Shown: one piece after another, positions 35,343 through 45,215 of the stretch
How the letters are laid out: each line of letters begins with the position of its first letter
Numbering within the stretch: the stretch's first letter is position 1
Origin: Leisingera sp. S132
Lineage (GTDB): Bacteria; Pseudomonadota; Alphaproteobacteria; Rhodobacterales; Rhodobacteraceae
Direction: 5' to 3'
DNA length: 64,000 nucleotides
NCBI RefSeq assembly: GCF_025144465.1
Contig: NZ_CP083553.1
Span: forward strand, 1-64,000
Position numbers and translations under genes: made by a program
Notes under the pieces: model-generated
Databases searched by the model: none
What the model was told of the DNA's origin: nothing
The model's input: the letters and a program-made list of their open reading frames with translations, nothing else

Positions 35343-37679
35343 TTACTCGCCGTAGGGTACCCAGATGTTCTTCACCTCTGTGGCTTCCTGCAGGAAGTGC
35401 TTGGTGTGGTCCTGCATCCAATCGGTTACGGTGCCGTTGTTGACCCAGGTGCGTTTCAGGTTGCCCGCAGACGCGGCCTCGATCCCTGCAGACAGGTCGG
35501 AAGACGAAAAGCTCCAGACCGCGTCGACGTTCAGATGCGAGGCGAGCGGTTTTGCCAGCTCCGCATGGCTGCCGGTCAGGATGTTGACCACACCGCCGGG
35601 CACGTCTGAGGTGTCCAGCACCTGGTAGAAGTCGGCTGCCGCCAGCGGGAACGGCTCGGAGGCCGCCAGCACCACCCGGTTGCCCATGGCAATGGCCGGC
35701 GCCATCACCGAGACCAGACCCAAGAGCGGCGCTTCATCGGCGCAGAGCGCACCGATCACGCCAACCGGCTCCTTCATCGCCAGCGCCACACCGCGGATTG
35801 GAACGCCATGCACCTGACCGTCGTACTTGTCTGCCCAAGCAGCCGCGGAGAACAGGCGCTGGATCGAGGCTTCGACCTCTGCCGCGCCGCCCTTCTTGCC
35901 AGTCATCGCGTCGATGCGGGCCGCAAACTCTTCTGCGCGGGCCGAGAGGTTTTCGCCGATGTAATAGAGGATCTGCGCCCGCAGGTGACCGGTGGCCTTG
36001 GACCACTTGCCGGCACCCGCCGCGGCCTCAACCGCGTTGCGCACGTCCTTGCGGTTGGCGAGGCCAACGTGTCCCAGCAGCGCGCCGGACTTGCCGTGGA
36101 TGGCCTGGCTGTAGCCGCCATCCGGCCGCGCCTGCTTGCCGCCAACATAAAGCTTTGCAGTGCGGTCCAGCGGGTCCACCGGCGCACCGTTGCCGGCAAA
36201 CGCCTCTACCTTGGCCAATTGCTTGGCCTTGGACTTCGGGCGGGTATAGGCCGCCAGCCCTTCCCAGCCGCCTTCGCGTCCAAAGCCGCTTTCGCGCACG
36301 CCGCCGAACCCGGCAGCGGCGTCAAACATGTTGGTGCCGTTGACCCAAATAACGCCGGCCTCCAGCTTCGGCGCCATATCGAGCGCAAGGTTCACGTTCT
36401 CGGTCCAAACTGTTGCAGCGAGGCCGTAACGGGTGTTGTTGGCCAGCTCCACTGCCTCCGCCGGGGTGCGGAAGGTGCAGGAGACCAGAACGGGGCCAAA
36501 GATCTCCTCCTGCATCAGCGGATCTGCGGGGGACAGTCCCTCGATCAGCGTCGGCGGGTAGAAGCAGCCGCCTTCGGGCATTTTGACCTGCGCCTGGTGC
36601 ATGACGCCGGCGGTATTGGCCGCAACCATGCTGCTGATGGTGTCCAGCTGCACCGGGTCCACCACGGCACCCACGTCGATGCATTTGTCCAGCGGATTGC
36701 CAACACGCAACCCGTCCATGCGGGCCTTCAGTTTGGTGTGAAAACGCTCGGCGATACCTTCCTGCACCAAAAGGCGGGAGCCCGCGCAACAGACTTGGCC
36801 CTGATTGAACCAGATTGCGTCGACCAAGCCTTCGATGGCGGAGTCGATATCTGCGTCGTCAAAGACGATGTAGGGCGACTTGCCGCCCAGCTCCAGCGTC
36901 AGCGCCTTGCCGCTGCCTGCGGTGGCTTCGCGGATCCTGCGGCCAACGGAGGTGGAGCCGGTAAAGGCGATTTTGTCCACTTTGGCAGCGGTAATCATCT
37001 CGCCCGCGGCACCGTCGCCGGTCACGATGTTGACGACACCATTGGGCAGGCCTGCCTGGCGGCAGATATCGGCAAACAGCAGTGCCGTCAGCGAGGTGTA
37101 TTCCGCAGGCTTCAGCACCACGGTGTTGCCCATGGCTATGGCCGGGGCAATCTTCCACGCAAGCATCAGCAGCGGGAAGTTCCAGGGGATGATCTGGCCG
37201 CAGACACCAAGGGCTTCGGCATCCGGCAGTTCGCTGTCCATCAGCTGGGCCATGCCGGCGTGATAGTAGAAATGCCGCTGCGCCAGGGGAATGTCGATGT
37301 CGCGGCTTTCGCGGATCGGCTTGCCATTGTCCAGTGTTTCCAGCACCGCGAACAGACGCGCGTGCTTCTGCAACAGGCGTGCGATGGCATAGAGGTATTT
37401 GGCGCGGCCCGCGCCGCCAAGACCGGCCCAGCTGCCCTGCGCCTTGCGCGCGGCCTCAACAGCCGCATCCACATCCGCTTGCGTGGCCTGAGTCAGTGTA
37501 GCCAGCACCTCTCCCGTCGCCGGGTTCTTGCTGTCGAACCCTTCGCCCGGGCTGGTGAATTCACCATTGATGAAATGGCCGAACCGGCTGCCCTGATCAA
37601 CCAGCCAGGCCAGTGCCTCGGCAGCGCTTTCGGGGGCAGGGCCATAGTCCATGGTGTCGAAAATCTCTTTGATGGTCAT
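35343..37679 (-). CDS. Two-domain aldehyde dehydrogenase (ALDH16 type)
   Basis: A 778-residue protein made of two ALDH-superfamily units. The N-terminal unit is a complete enzyme: ITGDGAAGEMITAAKVDKIAFTGSTSVG, the catalytic-base Glu in LTLELGGKS and the catalytic Cys in FNQGQVCCAGSRL. The C-terminal unit (from about residue 510) keeps the fold but lacks a catalytic Cys segment. Bacterial ALDH16 has this architecture, with the second domain serving structure and dimer formation. It follows deoC by 11 bp, so oxidation of acetaldehyde from deoxyribose-5-phosphate cleavage is a plausible role. Confidence 0.88.
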   Translation of the reverse strand: MTIKEIFDTMDYGPAPESAAEALAWLVDQGSRFGHFINGEFTSPGEGFDSKNPATGEVLATLTQATQADVDAAVEAARKAQGSWAGLGGAGRAKYLYAIARLLQKHARLFAVLETLDNGKPIRESRDIDIPLAQRHFYYHAGMAQLMDSELPDAEALGVCGQIIPWNFPLLMLAWKIAPAIAMGNTVVLKPAEYTSLTALLFADICRQAGLPNGVVNIVTGDGAAGEMITAAKVDKIAFTGSTSVGRRIREATAGSGKALTLELGGKSPYIVFDDADIDSAIEGLVDAIWFNQGQVCCAGSRLLVQEGIAERFHTKLKARMDGLRVGNPLDKCIDVGAVVDPVQLDTISSMVAANTAGVMHQAQVKMPEGGCFYPPTLIEGLSPADPLMQEEIFGPVLVSCTFRTPAEAVELANNTRYGLAATVWTENVNLALDMAPKLEAGVIWVNGTNMFDAAAGFGGVRESGFGREGGWEGLAAYTRPKSKAKQLAKVEAFAGNGAPVDPLDRTAKLYVGGKQARPDGGYSQAIHGKSGALLGHVGLANRKDVRNAVEAAAGAGKWSKATGHLRAQILYYIGENLSARAEEFAARIDAMTGKKGGAAEVEASIQRLFSAAAWADKYDGQVHGVPIRGVALAMKEPVGVIGALCADEAPLLGLVSVMAPAIAMGNRVVLAASEPFPLAAADFYQVLDTSDVPGGVVNILTGSHAELAKPLASHLNVDAVWSFSSSDLSAGIEAASAGNLKRTWVNNGTVTDWMQDHTKHFLQEATEVKNIWVPYGE

Positions 37680-37690
37680 GTGTTCAGCCC

Positions 37691-38680
37691 TCAGCCCATC
37701 GCGTGGCGGTAGCCGGCGGAGTATGCCCCGGTGACATGGTGTTCCAGCTGGCGCTCAATATCGTTCAGCAGTGATGAGGCGCCAAAGCGGAACAGGTCCG
37801 GCTGCAGCCAGCGGTCGCCCAGTTCGTCCTTCATCAGCGCAAGATAGACCAGCGCGTCCTTGGCCTTGGAAATGCCGCCCGCGGGCTTGTAACCGACGCG
37901 GTAGCCGGTGCGGTCGTAATAGTCGCGGATCGCCCGGATCATCACCAGCGACACAGGCAGCGTTGCGTTTACGCTCTCCTTGCCGGTGGAGGTCTTGATG
38001 AAATCGGCGCCCGCCATCATGCAGACCAGCGAGGCGCGCGCCACATTGCGCAAGCTGCCCAGCTCGCCGGTTGCCAGGATCGCCTTCACATGGGCATCGC
38101 CGCAGGCGTGGCGAAACGCTTTCATCTCGTCATACAGCGCCTGCCAGTTGCCCTGCAGAACATGGCGGCGGGTGATCACGATGTCGATCTCCTCTGCCCC
38201 GTCCTTGACGCTTTCCTCGATCTCCGCGACCCGCAGGTGAAACGGCGACAGGCCGGCCGGAAAGCCGGTGGAGACGGCAGCAACCGGGATGCCGGTGCCT
38301 TCCAGCGCCTTGACCGCGGTCGGGATCATGTCGTGGTAGACGCAGACTGCGCCAGTGGTGAGGCCCTCCATCCCCAGCGTGCGCAAAAGGCCCGCGCTTA
38401 CCGGCTGGCGCGCCTTGCCGCACAGGCGGCGCACCCGGCCCTCGGTGTCGTCACCGGAGAGGGTGGTGAGGTCGATCAGGCTGATCGCCTTCAAGAGCCA
38501 GGCGGCCTGGTGGTCCTTCTTGACGCTGCGGCGGCCCGGGAGGGTGGCGCAGCGGCGTTCGATGGCCGAAGTGTTGGCCTGCACGGCTGCGACCCAGTCC
38601 AGGTCCAGTTCCATGCCCGGATTGCGCGGCTCAGCCAGCTGCGGCAGCTGCGCGCTTCGTTCAGCGGTTTGGCTATCCAT
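37691..38680 (-). CDS. deoC: Deoxyribose-phosphate aldolase
   Basis: Cleaves 2-deoxyribose-5-phosphate to acetaldehyde and glyceraldehyde-3-phosphate in deoxynucleoside catabolism. It has 329 residues with an N-terminal extension of about 70. The Schiff-base lysine is in GADFIKTSTGK and the proton-relay lysine in GYKPAGGIS; AAVSTGFPAGLSPFHLRVAEIEESV is also typical. The ATG at 38680 has GAGGAA 7 nt upstream. First gene of an operon with the ALDH16-type enzyme. Confidence 0.95.
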   Translation of the reverse strand: MDSQTAERSAQLPQLAEPRNPGMELDLDWVAAVQANTSAIERRCATLPGRRSVKKDHQAAWLLKAISLIDLTTLSGDDTEGRVRRLCGKARQPVSAGLLRTLGMEGLTTGAVCVYHDMIPTAVKALEGTGIPVAAVSTGFPAGLSPFHLRVAEIEESVKDGAEEIDIVITRRHVLQGNWQALYDEMKAFRHACGDAHVKAILATGELGSLRNVARASLVCMMAGADFIKTSTGKESVNATLPVSLVMIRAIRDYYDRTGYRVGYKPAGGISKAKDALVYLALMKDELGDRWLQPDLFRFGASSLLNDIERQLEHHVTGAYSAGYRHAMG

Positions 38681-38702
38681 TGGAATTCCTCGGAAGAGTT
38701 CT

Positions 38703-38717
38703 GTGCGAAAATCGCAC
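38703..38717. promoter_or_regulatory. Inverted repeat in the deoC leader
   Basis: GTGCGA and TCGCAC are separated by AAA. The centre lies about 30 bp upstream of the deoC start codon. The 233-bp gap between deoC and mutL must hold both promoters, so this is a candidate operator for a deo repressor, by position and symmetry only. Confidence 0.35.
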
Positions 38718-38913
38718 GGGTGCGGCATATTGGCAAGCGAACGCCCCCGCAGACGGGCATGTTTTTTGACTGAATGGACAAAAAAATCAAGGGGCGGAGC
38801 ATTAGGGCGCGCGGAAAGCCGCTGGATGAGGGGACTTCCAGTTTCGTGATCCTGCGGAGGCTGGGCTGCGCATTCCGGTGGCAGAATCGGCCACACATGC
38901 TAAATTTAGGGGT

Positions 38914-40860
38914 ATGAGCAGTGCAGAACCCCATATCCGCGAAAAATCAGCGTCAGACAGCCGGCCAATCATCCGCCAGTTGGACGACAGCGCCATCAAC
39001 CGGATCGCCGCGGGCGAGGTGGTGGAACGCCCCGCCTCCGCTGTGAAAGAACTGGTGGAAAACGCCATTGATGCCGGGGCCACACGGATCTCGGTAGAGA
39101 TTGCGGATGGCGGCAAGACCTTGATCCGGGTCACCGACGATGGCTGCGGCATGACACCGGAGGACTTGCCGCTGGCGCTGAGCCGCCACGCGACCTCCAA
39201 GATCGATGGCACGGACCTGCTGAACATCCACACCTTCGGCTTCCGGGGCGAGGCGCTGCCGAGCCTGGGTGCCGTCGGGCGGCTGACCATCACCAGCCGG
39301 GCCGAGGGTCATGAGGCGGCGCAGATCCGGGTTTCGGGCGGCAAGCTGGAGCAAGTGAAGCCTGCAGCCTTGCGGGCAGGCACCATCGTAGAGCTGCGGG
39401 ATCTGTTCTTTGCAACACCTGCGCGGCTCAAGTTCATGCGTACCGAACGCGCAGAGGCGCAGGCGATTTCAGATACTGTGAAACGGCTCGCAATGGCGGA
39501 GCCATCAATTGGCTTTACCTTGCGCGATGTCTCCGGAGGCGGAGAGGGACGGATCACCTTCCGCGCAGATCCCCTGTCTGGCGATCTTTTTGACGCGCTG
39601 CACGGCCGGCTGGCCTCTGTTCTAGGGCGGGAGTTTGCCGAAAACGCGCTGAAGATCGACGCAACCCGCGAGGGCATCCGGCTTTATGGCTATGCGGCGC
39701 TGCCGACCTATTCCCGCGGCGCGGCGGTGGCGCAGTTCCTGTTTGTGAACACAAGGCCGGTGAAGGACAAGATGCTGTCCGGCGCGCTTAGGGCGGCCTA
39801 TTTCGATTTCCTCAGCCGCGACCGGCACCCGGCAGCGGCACTGTTCATCGACTGCGACCCGCAGCTGGTGGACGTGAACGTGCACCCGGCAAAATCCGAG
39901 GTGCGGTTCCGCGATCCCGGCCTGGCGCGCGGCCTGATCGTTTCCTCCTTGCGCCATGCGCTGGCCGAAGCCGGTCACCGCGCCTCGACCACCGTGGCCG
40001 GTGCCACGCTGGGGGCGATGAAGGCGGAACAGCCCACCGCGAGCGGCGGCCCCCGGATCTATCAGATGGACCGGCCTTCTTTTGGTGCTCGGGCGGCATC
40101 TTATACGGCGCAGCAGCCGGAGAGCTTTGCGCCTGCACCCGCCTACCAGCCGCAGGCGTCTGCTGGGTTTGCCGAGCTGGCCGGTGCCTACAGCGGCCGG
40201 GTGACAGAACCGCCAGAGGCTCCGATGGCCCCGGGTCAGCCCTTGGATGCGCCTGAAGGCACCGCGCCCGGGGCCGAAGCCCTGCCGCTGGGTGCGGCGC
40301 GCGGCCAGGTGCATGAGAACTACATCATCGCCCAGACCGCCGACGGCATGGTGATTGTCGACCAGCACGCCGCCCACGAGCGGCTGGTCTATGAAAAGCT
40401 GAAACGCCAGATGGCGGAGAACGGCGTCGCCGCGCAGGCGCTGCTGATTCCAGAGATCATTGAGCTGAGCGACAACGACTGTGCCTGCCTCTTGGGGGTC
40501 GCGGATGAGCTGGCGAAATTCGGTCTCGGGATTGAGGCCTTCGGCGGCAATGCCATTGCGGTGCGGGAAACTCCGGCGATCCTGGGTGAGGTCAATGCCG
40601 AGGCAATGATCAAGGACATCCTGGATGAGCTGTCTGATCAGGGCGAAAGCCAGCTGGTGCAAGCGCGTGTCGAGGCCATCCTGAGCCGGGTTGCTTGCCA
40701 TGGCTCAATCCGCTCCGGCCGCCGGATGCGGGGCGAGGAGATGAACGCGCTGCTGCGGGAGATGGAGGCCACGCCCCATTCCGGCCAGTGCAACCATGGC
40801 CGCCCCACCTACGTGGAATTGAAACTGGCAGATATCGAGCGCCTGTTCGGGCGCACATGA
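38914..40860 (+). CDS. mutL: DNA mismatch repair protein MutL (endonuclease type)
   Basis: A mismatch-repair coordinator of 648 residues. The GHKL ATPase domain (about 10-340) has [34 protein letters not shown] and TFGFRGEAL. After a long Ala/Pro-rich linker, the C-terminal domain carries [12 protein letters not shown], matching the DQHA(X)2E(X)4E endonuclease motif, and a QCNHGRPT motif. It should therefore nick DNA itself, as in bacteria without MutH. ATG 38914 is preferred over GTG 38878, whose extension is unlikely. It is followed by rmuC. Confidence 0.95.
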   Translation: MSSAEPHIREKSASDSRPIIRQLDDSAINRIAAGEVVERPASAVKELVENAIDAGATRISVEIADGGKTLIRVTDDGCGMTPEDLPLALSRHATSKIDGTDLLNIHTFGFRGEALPSLGAVGRLTITSRAEGHEAAQIRVSGGKLEQVKPAALRAGTIVELRDLFFATPARLKFMRTERAEAQAISDTVKRLAMAEPSIGFTLRDVSGGGEGRITFRADPLSGDLFDALHGRLASVLGREFAENALKIDATREGIRLYGYAALPTYSRGAAVAQFLFVNTRPVKDKMLSGALRAAYFDFLSRDRHPAAALFIDCDPQLVDVNVHPAKSEVRFRDPGLARGLIVSSLRHALAEAGHRASTTVAGATLGAMKAEQPTASGGPRIYQMDRPSFGARAASYTAQQPESFAPAPAYQPQASAGFAELAGAYSGRVTEPPEAPMAPGQPLDAPEGTAPGAEALPLGAARGQVHENYIIAQTADGMVIVDQHAAHERLVYEKLKRQMAENGVAAQALLIPEIIELSDNDCACLLGVADELAKFGLGIEAFGGNAIAVRETPAILGEVNAEAMIKDILDELSDQGESQLVQARVEAILSRVACHGSIRSGRRMRGEEMNALLREMEATPHSGQCNHGRPTYVELKLADIERLFGRT

Positions 40861-40891
40861 ACAAGAACCCCCGTTCAAGGGAGGACGAGCA

Positions 40892-42274
40892 GTGACACTG
40901 GAAGAAGCCCAATGGGTAATCTATGCGCTGGCTGGACTGGCCGCACTTCTGGCGCTGGCCGGTCTGCGGTTGCGCGGCACGGCCCGGCAGCTGGAGCAGG
41001 TGAACGCGGATCAGCGCAGCCACATCGCGGGGCTGAAGGCTGAAGCGGCCCGGCTGCCGGAACTGACGGACGAGCTGGCCACCCTGCGCCGCGTGCATGA
41101 AAACGAGCGCACCGGCCGCTATCAGGCAGAGGCACAGGTGCAGGCGCTGAAAGCCGAGCACGCGGCACGGCTGGAAGAGCTGAAGCACATGAACCAGCAG
41201 ATGGAGCACAAGTTTGCCTCGCTGGCTTCGGGTGTGCTGAAGCAGAATTCTGAAAGCTTCCTGAGCCTGGTCAGCGAGCGGTTTCAGGCCCACAGCAAGA
41301 CAGCAGACGAGGATCTGGCCAAGCGCCATGCGGCGATTGAGAACCTGGTGAAACCGCTGGACCAGAAGCTTGGCCAGTTTGGGGAACGGATCAAGGAAAT
41401 CGAACAGGCACGCAACGAGGCCTATGGCGCCATCCAGACGCAGGTGAAGCATCTGGCGGAGGGTCAGGCAGCGCTGGGCGGCGAAACCCGCAAGCTGGTG
41501 CAGGCTCTGCGCGCACCCAAGACCCGCGGCCGCTGGGGTGAGATGCAGCTGCGGCAGGTGTTCGAGATGGCCGGCATGGCTGAGCATGTGGACTATGAGC
41601 TGGAAAAAAGTGTTGGCACCGACGACGGCCTGCGCCGTCCCGACGCGGTGGTGCGCATTCCCGGCGGCAAGAGCATCGTGGTGGACGCAAAAACCCCGCT
41701 GGAGGCCTATCTGGATGCGCTGGAGGCGGAAACGCCGGATCAGCAGCAGGCGGCACTGGCCCGTCACGCAAACCATGTGAAAACCCATGTGCGGCAGCTG
41801 GCCTCCAAATCCTATCAAAGCGCGCTGGGGGAGACGCCGGATTTCGTGGTGATGTTCATCCCCGGCGAGACCTTCGTGTCGGCAGCAGCGGAAGCGGACC
41901 CGGGGCTGATCGAATACGCCTTTGAGAACAAGGTGCTGATCGCCACTCCGACCACGCTGATGGCCCTCGTAAAGTCGATTGCCTATGGGTGGCAGCAAGA
42001 GAAGATGGCAGAAAACGCCGTCGAAGTGCAGAAGACTGCCAAGGAGCTTTATGACCGGCTGGCAACCTTCTCCAAGAATCTCGCGTCGGTAGGGCGGTCG
42101 CTGTCGTCCTCGGTCAACAACTACAACAAGGCGGTGGGCTCGCTGGAAGCCCGTGTGCTGCCCTCGGCCCGAAGGTTTGAGGCGATGGGCGTCGTGGCCA
42201 ATGGCGCTGAGTTGGAGGACCCAGGCCAAGTGGAAGTCGAGCCGCGCCAGGTGGCGCTTCTGGCGGAGGAGTAA
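40892..42274 (+). CDS. rmuC: RmuC family DNA recombination protein
   Basis: 460 residues with an N-terminal membrane helix (about 9-26) and a coiled-coil region (about 30-200) before the RmuC nuclease-like domain (about 205-400; GRWGEMQLRQVFEMAGM, VDAKTPLEAYLDALEAE). RmuC limits inversion of short repeats in E. coli. The start is GTG at 40892 with GGAGG upstream. It follows mutL by 31 bp and abuts the cyclase gene, whose ATG follows its TAA directly. Confidence 0.9.
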   Translation: MTLEEAQWVIYALAGLAALLALAGLRLRGTARQLEQVNADQRSHIAGLKAEAARLPELTDELATLRRVHENERTGRYQAEAQVQALKAEHAARLEELKHMNQQMEHKFASLASGVLKQNSESFLSLVSERFQAHSKTADEDLAKRHAAIENLVKPLDQKLGQFGERIKEIEQARNEAYGAIQTQVKHLAEGQAALGGETRKLVQALRAPKTRGRWGEMQLRQVFEMAGMAEHVDYELEKSVGTDDGLRRPDAVVRIPGGKSIVVDAKTPLEAYLDALEAETPDQQQAALARHANHVKTHVRQLASKSYQSALGETPDFVVMFIPGETFVSAAAEADPGLIEYAFENKVLIATPTTLMALVKSIAYGWQQEKMAENAVEVQKTAKELYDRLATFSKNLASVGRSLSSSVNNYNKAVGSLEARVLPSARRFEAMGVVANGAELEDPGQVEVEPRQVALLAEE

Positions 42275-43579
42275 ATGAAGCTGCCGCTGGCTCTGATGAC
42301 GCAGCGGGCCGAGGAAGCGGTCCTGCTGCGTTCTGCGGAGGTCGAGGCGGAGCGCATCGTTGCGCTTTTGCGGATTGCTGTGGCGCTGGGGTTGATGCTG
42401 ACGATGGTGCTGGCCGTCGAGTCCGTGAGGGTGATTGAAGAGCCGCATCTGCGGCGTCAGGTCGGGCTGGCAGCGGCGACCATGTTGTCTTACCTGGCGG
42501 TTGGCGTGCTGATCTATTGGGCAATTGGGAAACTGCTTTTCAAGCCTTGGATGATCTGGCTGGCGGTTTTTGCAGATTGCGCCTTTCTGCTGCTGAACAC
42601 ATTCCTGTCGCTGCTGAACACAGGCGTGCCCGGTGGTGCGCTGTTTGCCATGCCCGCCGTTTGGATGGCCCCAGTTGTGCTGGCCTTCGGCGTTCTCAGG
42701 CTGAATCCGCTGCGGCTTGCCGTGATGCTGGTGCTGATCGCAGCGGGATTTGCATGGATGATCCTTTGGCAGCCGCCTCAAGCTGCGCCGGATCTGGTTG
42801 AGCGGATCAGGCTGACACTGGACTCTCCTCCAAACTTCATGCGTTTGGTGATGCTGTGTCTGGCCGGCGGTGTTCTGGTGGTGGCTGCCGTGCGGATGCG
42901 CGCGCTTTTGCACCGCTCCATTGAAGAAGCCCGCCAGAAGGCAAACTTGACCCGCTATCTGCCGGCGAAGCTGGCAGGCCGACTGGCTGGCGGCGGGCTG
43001 GAGGCAATGCAGGAGGGCCGGCAGCAGGAAATGGCAATCCTGTTTATCGATATCCGCGGCTTTACCACCTGGTGCGAGGGCCGCGAGCCTCAGGAGGTGA
43101 GCAGCCTGATCACGGAATTCAGGACGCGGGTGGAAAGTGTTGCAGCCCGGACAGGCGGTTTGATCGACAAATATATCGGCGATGCCGCGATGGTTCTGTT
43201 CGAAGGGGATCTCGCGGCGGCCCAAGCGCTGGGCTGCGCTGAAGGGCTGGCGGCGCAAATGAACGACTGGCGCCGGGCACGGGAACAGGCCGGTGACACC
43301 GGCTTGGGCGCCGGGATCGGTGTGCACTGGGGAGAGGTGTTCTCGGGTGTGACCGGCACGCAGGACCGGCTGGAGTATTCCGTCTTTGGCGACACGGTGA
43401 ACACTGCGGCGCGGCTGGAGCAGCTGACCAAGGCGCAGGGCATGATGGTGATTGCCTCTGCGGACTTACTGGAGGCCGCCGGTGCAGAGCCCGCGCGCGA
43501 GGGCTGGATGGCGCTGCCGCCGGAAGTTTTGCGCGGGCGCAGTAAGGGGCTCGCTCTTTACGGGAAGCCGAAAGGTTAG
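42275..43579 (+). CDS. Membrane-bound adenylate/guanylate cyclase
   Basis: A 434-residue protein with an N-terminal membrane part of about five or six hydrophobic helices (about 25-205) and a class III cyclase catalytic domain. The metal-binding aspartates lie in AILFIDIRGFT (near residue 256) and DKYIGDAAMVLF, and the dimer-interface region includes GIGVHWGEVFSG and EYSVFGDTVNTAARLE. It should make cAMP or cGMP in response to an unknown membrane signal. Start and stop touch rmuC (TAAATG), so it is in the mutL-rmuC operon. Which nucleotide it makes cannot be settled by eye. Confidence 0.9.
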   Translation: MKLPLALMTQRAEEAVLLRSAEVEAERIVALLRIAVALGLMLTMVLAVESVRVIEEPHLRRQVGLAAATMLSYLAVGVLIYWAIGKLLFKPWMIWLAVFADCAFLLLNTFLSLLNTGVPGGALFAMPAVWMAPVVLAFGVLRLNPLRLAVMLVLIAAGFAWMILWQPPQAAPDLVERIRLTLDSPPNFMRLVMLCLAGGVLVVAAVRMRALLHRSIEEARQKANLTRYLPAKLAGRLAGGGLEAMQEGRQQEMAILFIDIRGFTTWCEGREPQEVSSLITEFRTRVESVAARTGGLIDKYIGDAAMVLFEGDLAAAQALGCAEGLAAQMNDWRRAREQAGDTGLGAGIGVHWGEVFSGVTGTQDRLEYSVFGDTVNTAARLEQLTKAQGMMVIASADLLEAAGAEPAREGWMALPPEVLRGRSKGLALYGKPKG

Positions 43580-43666
43580 TGGTCGCTCCATTTGCCTCAG
43601 ATCAAAGACTTAGGCGTTTTGCCTGCGGTTTGATATGCTGAGGCAGCGAACAGAAGGAATGGAGCA

Positions 43667-43990
43667 ATGCTGGAGATCTCGGTCCGCAAGGTGGCACAAG
43701 TGGCGATGATGGCCCGGGAGCTGGGCCGGGCTGAGGGAGAGTTGCGCGCTTTTATCGACAGGATGAGCGAGGACCAGCAAGCCGAGCTGGTAGGCATCAT
43801 GTGGGTCGGGCGCGGCAGTTTCGAACCAGAAGAACTGGCTGAGGCGATTTATACGGCACGTCAGGAAGCCACCACGCCAACCGCTGACTACCTGCTGGGC
43901 ACACCGCATCTGGCCGACAATCTGGAGGCCGGGCTGGAAGCTCTGGGGATCGACGTCAATGATGTCGAGGATGATGTGATAGGCCGCTGA
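43667..43990 (+). CDS. DUF3775 domain protein
   Basis: A 107-residue protein of unknown function. The core EDQQAELVGIMWVGRG, the AEAIYTARQEATTPTADYLLGTPHLADNLEAGL region and the acidic end define DUF3775. It is found in many alphaproteobacteria. AAGGAATGGAGCA lies just before the ATG. It lies 87 bp after the cyclase gene and ends before a strong bidirectional terminator. Confidence 0.85.
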   Translation: MLEISVRKVAQVAMMARELGRAEGELRAFIDRMSEDQQAELVGIMWVGRGSFEPEELAEAIYTARQEATTPTADYLLGTPHLADNLEAGLEALGIDVNDVEDDVIGR

Positions 43991-44015
43991 TCTGCCACGT
44001 TGGCTTCCGCAAGCG

Positions 44016-44042
44016 AAAGGGCGCCGCAATCCGGCGCCCTTT
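44016..44042. terminator. Bidirectional terminator between convergent genes
   Basis: The perfect 11-bp stem AAAGGGCGCCG-CAATC-CGGCGCCCTTT is followed by GTTGTTTT on the plus strand. The A-rich end of the left arm also supplies T residues for the minus strand. It serves the DUF3775 gene (+) and the saccharopine operon (-). Confidence 0.85.
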
Positions 44043-44060
44043 GTTGTTTTGCTTCTGCGA

Positions 44061-45203
44061 TCAGGCCTTGCTGTCGACGACCTCGAGGTGCTGGGCCAGC
44101 CTGCCGATCTCAGCCATCCATTTCTCGACCAGGACAGGATCGCTGGGCGCGGCGTGCACACCAGCGGCGATCTTGCCGTTCATTACGGCCTCGATGGCGA
44201 AGGACACGGGATACGAGACCAGACGCGCCATGGCGGTGCCGCGCGCGTCGCCCCAGGCGTCCATCACATAGGTCTTGTGCCAGACCTCGGCACCGTCTTT
44301 TTCGGCCTTCAGACCTACGCACAGCACCACCCGGTCCGGCTCGCCTTCGTCATAGGCGTTCTCGGCCCAGAACTGGTCCGACATTTCCTTGAGGCGGGCG
44401 TCGCCTTCGGGGCCGGAAAGGGTCTCGACCTCCTTGAAGACATCCGCCCAGGCATCGGCCCAGCCGTTGAGGCGCAGGGTGCCGCGGACGAATTCCTTCA
44501 CCTTCCAGTCCTCGCCGAATTCATACTGGGACATGAAGGGGATGGAGTCGCGGTTCGGATATACCTCGAAGCTCTCTGGTGCCGGTAGCGGTGCCTCATA
44601 CGAGGAGATCGCATCCCAGGGGCGGGCGACCTCCAGTTCCTTGAAGTCGCGGATCGACTTTGACGGCGAGCGCAGTGCCTTCAGCACGCCAAGCGGCGAC
44701 CAGCTGAACTTGTAGCGGAACGGGTTCGGGGTCTTGGGGATGCCGCCGCAGTAGGAAATGAAGCTGATCTCGTTTGCCGGGTCGAAGGCACCGGAGGCCT
44801 TGTAGTCCGCCACCAGCGCATGTGCCATCAGGTGGTCGATGCCCGGGTCCAGACCCACCTCGTTGATAAGGCAAACGCCAGCGTCCTTGGCCTTCTCGTC
44901 CAGCGCGCGCATCTCCGGCGCGATGTAGGAGGAGGAGACGAAGTGCGCGCCGTGTTCGATGGCCAGTTCTGCCAGCGGCACGTGCCAGTCGCCCGGCAGC
45001 ATTGAGACGATGACGTCGTGCGGGCTCAGCATCTGGCCCAGGTTGGCGATGCTGAAGGCATGGATGTTGGTGGTCAGATCGCCGACGGCCTCGCGGGCCT
45101 TGTCGGTGGTCCGGTTCCAGACCGCCACGTCGTGGCCCGCTTCCAGCAGGCGGCGCAGGCCGGGGATTGCCGACAGGCCGGTGCCGCACCAGTGAATAGT
45201 CAT
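44061..45203 (-). CDS. Saccharopine dehydrogenase (glutamate-forming)-like
   Basis: A 380-residue protein with an N-terminal Rossmann fold (WCGTGLSAIPGLRRLLEAGH) and the saccharopine-reductase type core (NEVGLDPGIDHLMAHAL, YCGGIPKTPNPFRYKFSWSP). It splits saccharopine to glutamate and aminoadipate semialdehyde, the second step of lysine breakdown by the saccharopine route. It is last in an operon: SemiSWEET 12 bp upstream and the lysine-side enzyme before that. A catabolic role is inferred from gene content, since the window also encodes DapB for lysine synthesis. Confidence 0.9.
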   Translation of the reverse strand: MTIHWCGTGLSAIPGLRRLLEAGHDVAVWNRTTDKAREAVGDLTTNIHAFSIANLGQMLSPHDVIVSMLPGDWHVPLAELAIEHGAHFVSSSYIAPEMRALDEKAKDAGVCLINEVGLDPGIDHLMAHALVADYKASGAFDPANEISFISYCGGIPKTPNPFRYKFSWSPLGVLKALRSPSKSIRDFKELEVARPWDAISSYEAPLPAPESFEVYPNRDSIPFMSQYEFGEDWKVKEFVRGTLRLNGWADAWADVFKEVETLSGPEGDARLKEMSDQFWAENAYDEGEPDRVVLCVGLKAEKDGAEVWHKTYVMDAWGDARGTAMARLVSYPVSFAIEAVMNGKIAAGVHAAPSDPVLVEKWMAEIGRLAQHLEVVDSKA

Positions 45204-45215
45204 GTGATGTCTCCC

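Noticed and set aside
35808-37712. A 634-codon plus-strand open frame opposite the ALDH16-type gene
   Set aside because: An antisense shadow of a convincing dehydrogenase with intact motifs; the frame itself has no family signature.
40610-43327. A 905-codon minus-strand open frame opposite mutL, rmuC and the cyclase
   Set aside because: It spans three well-supported plus-strand genes and shows only low-complexity antisense composition.
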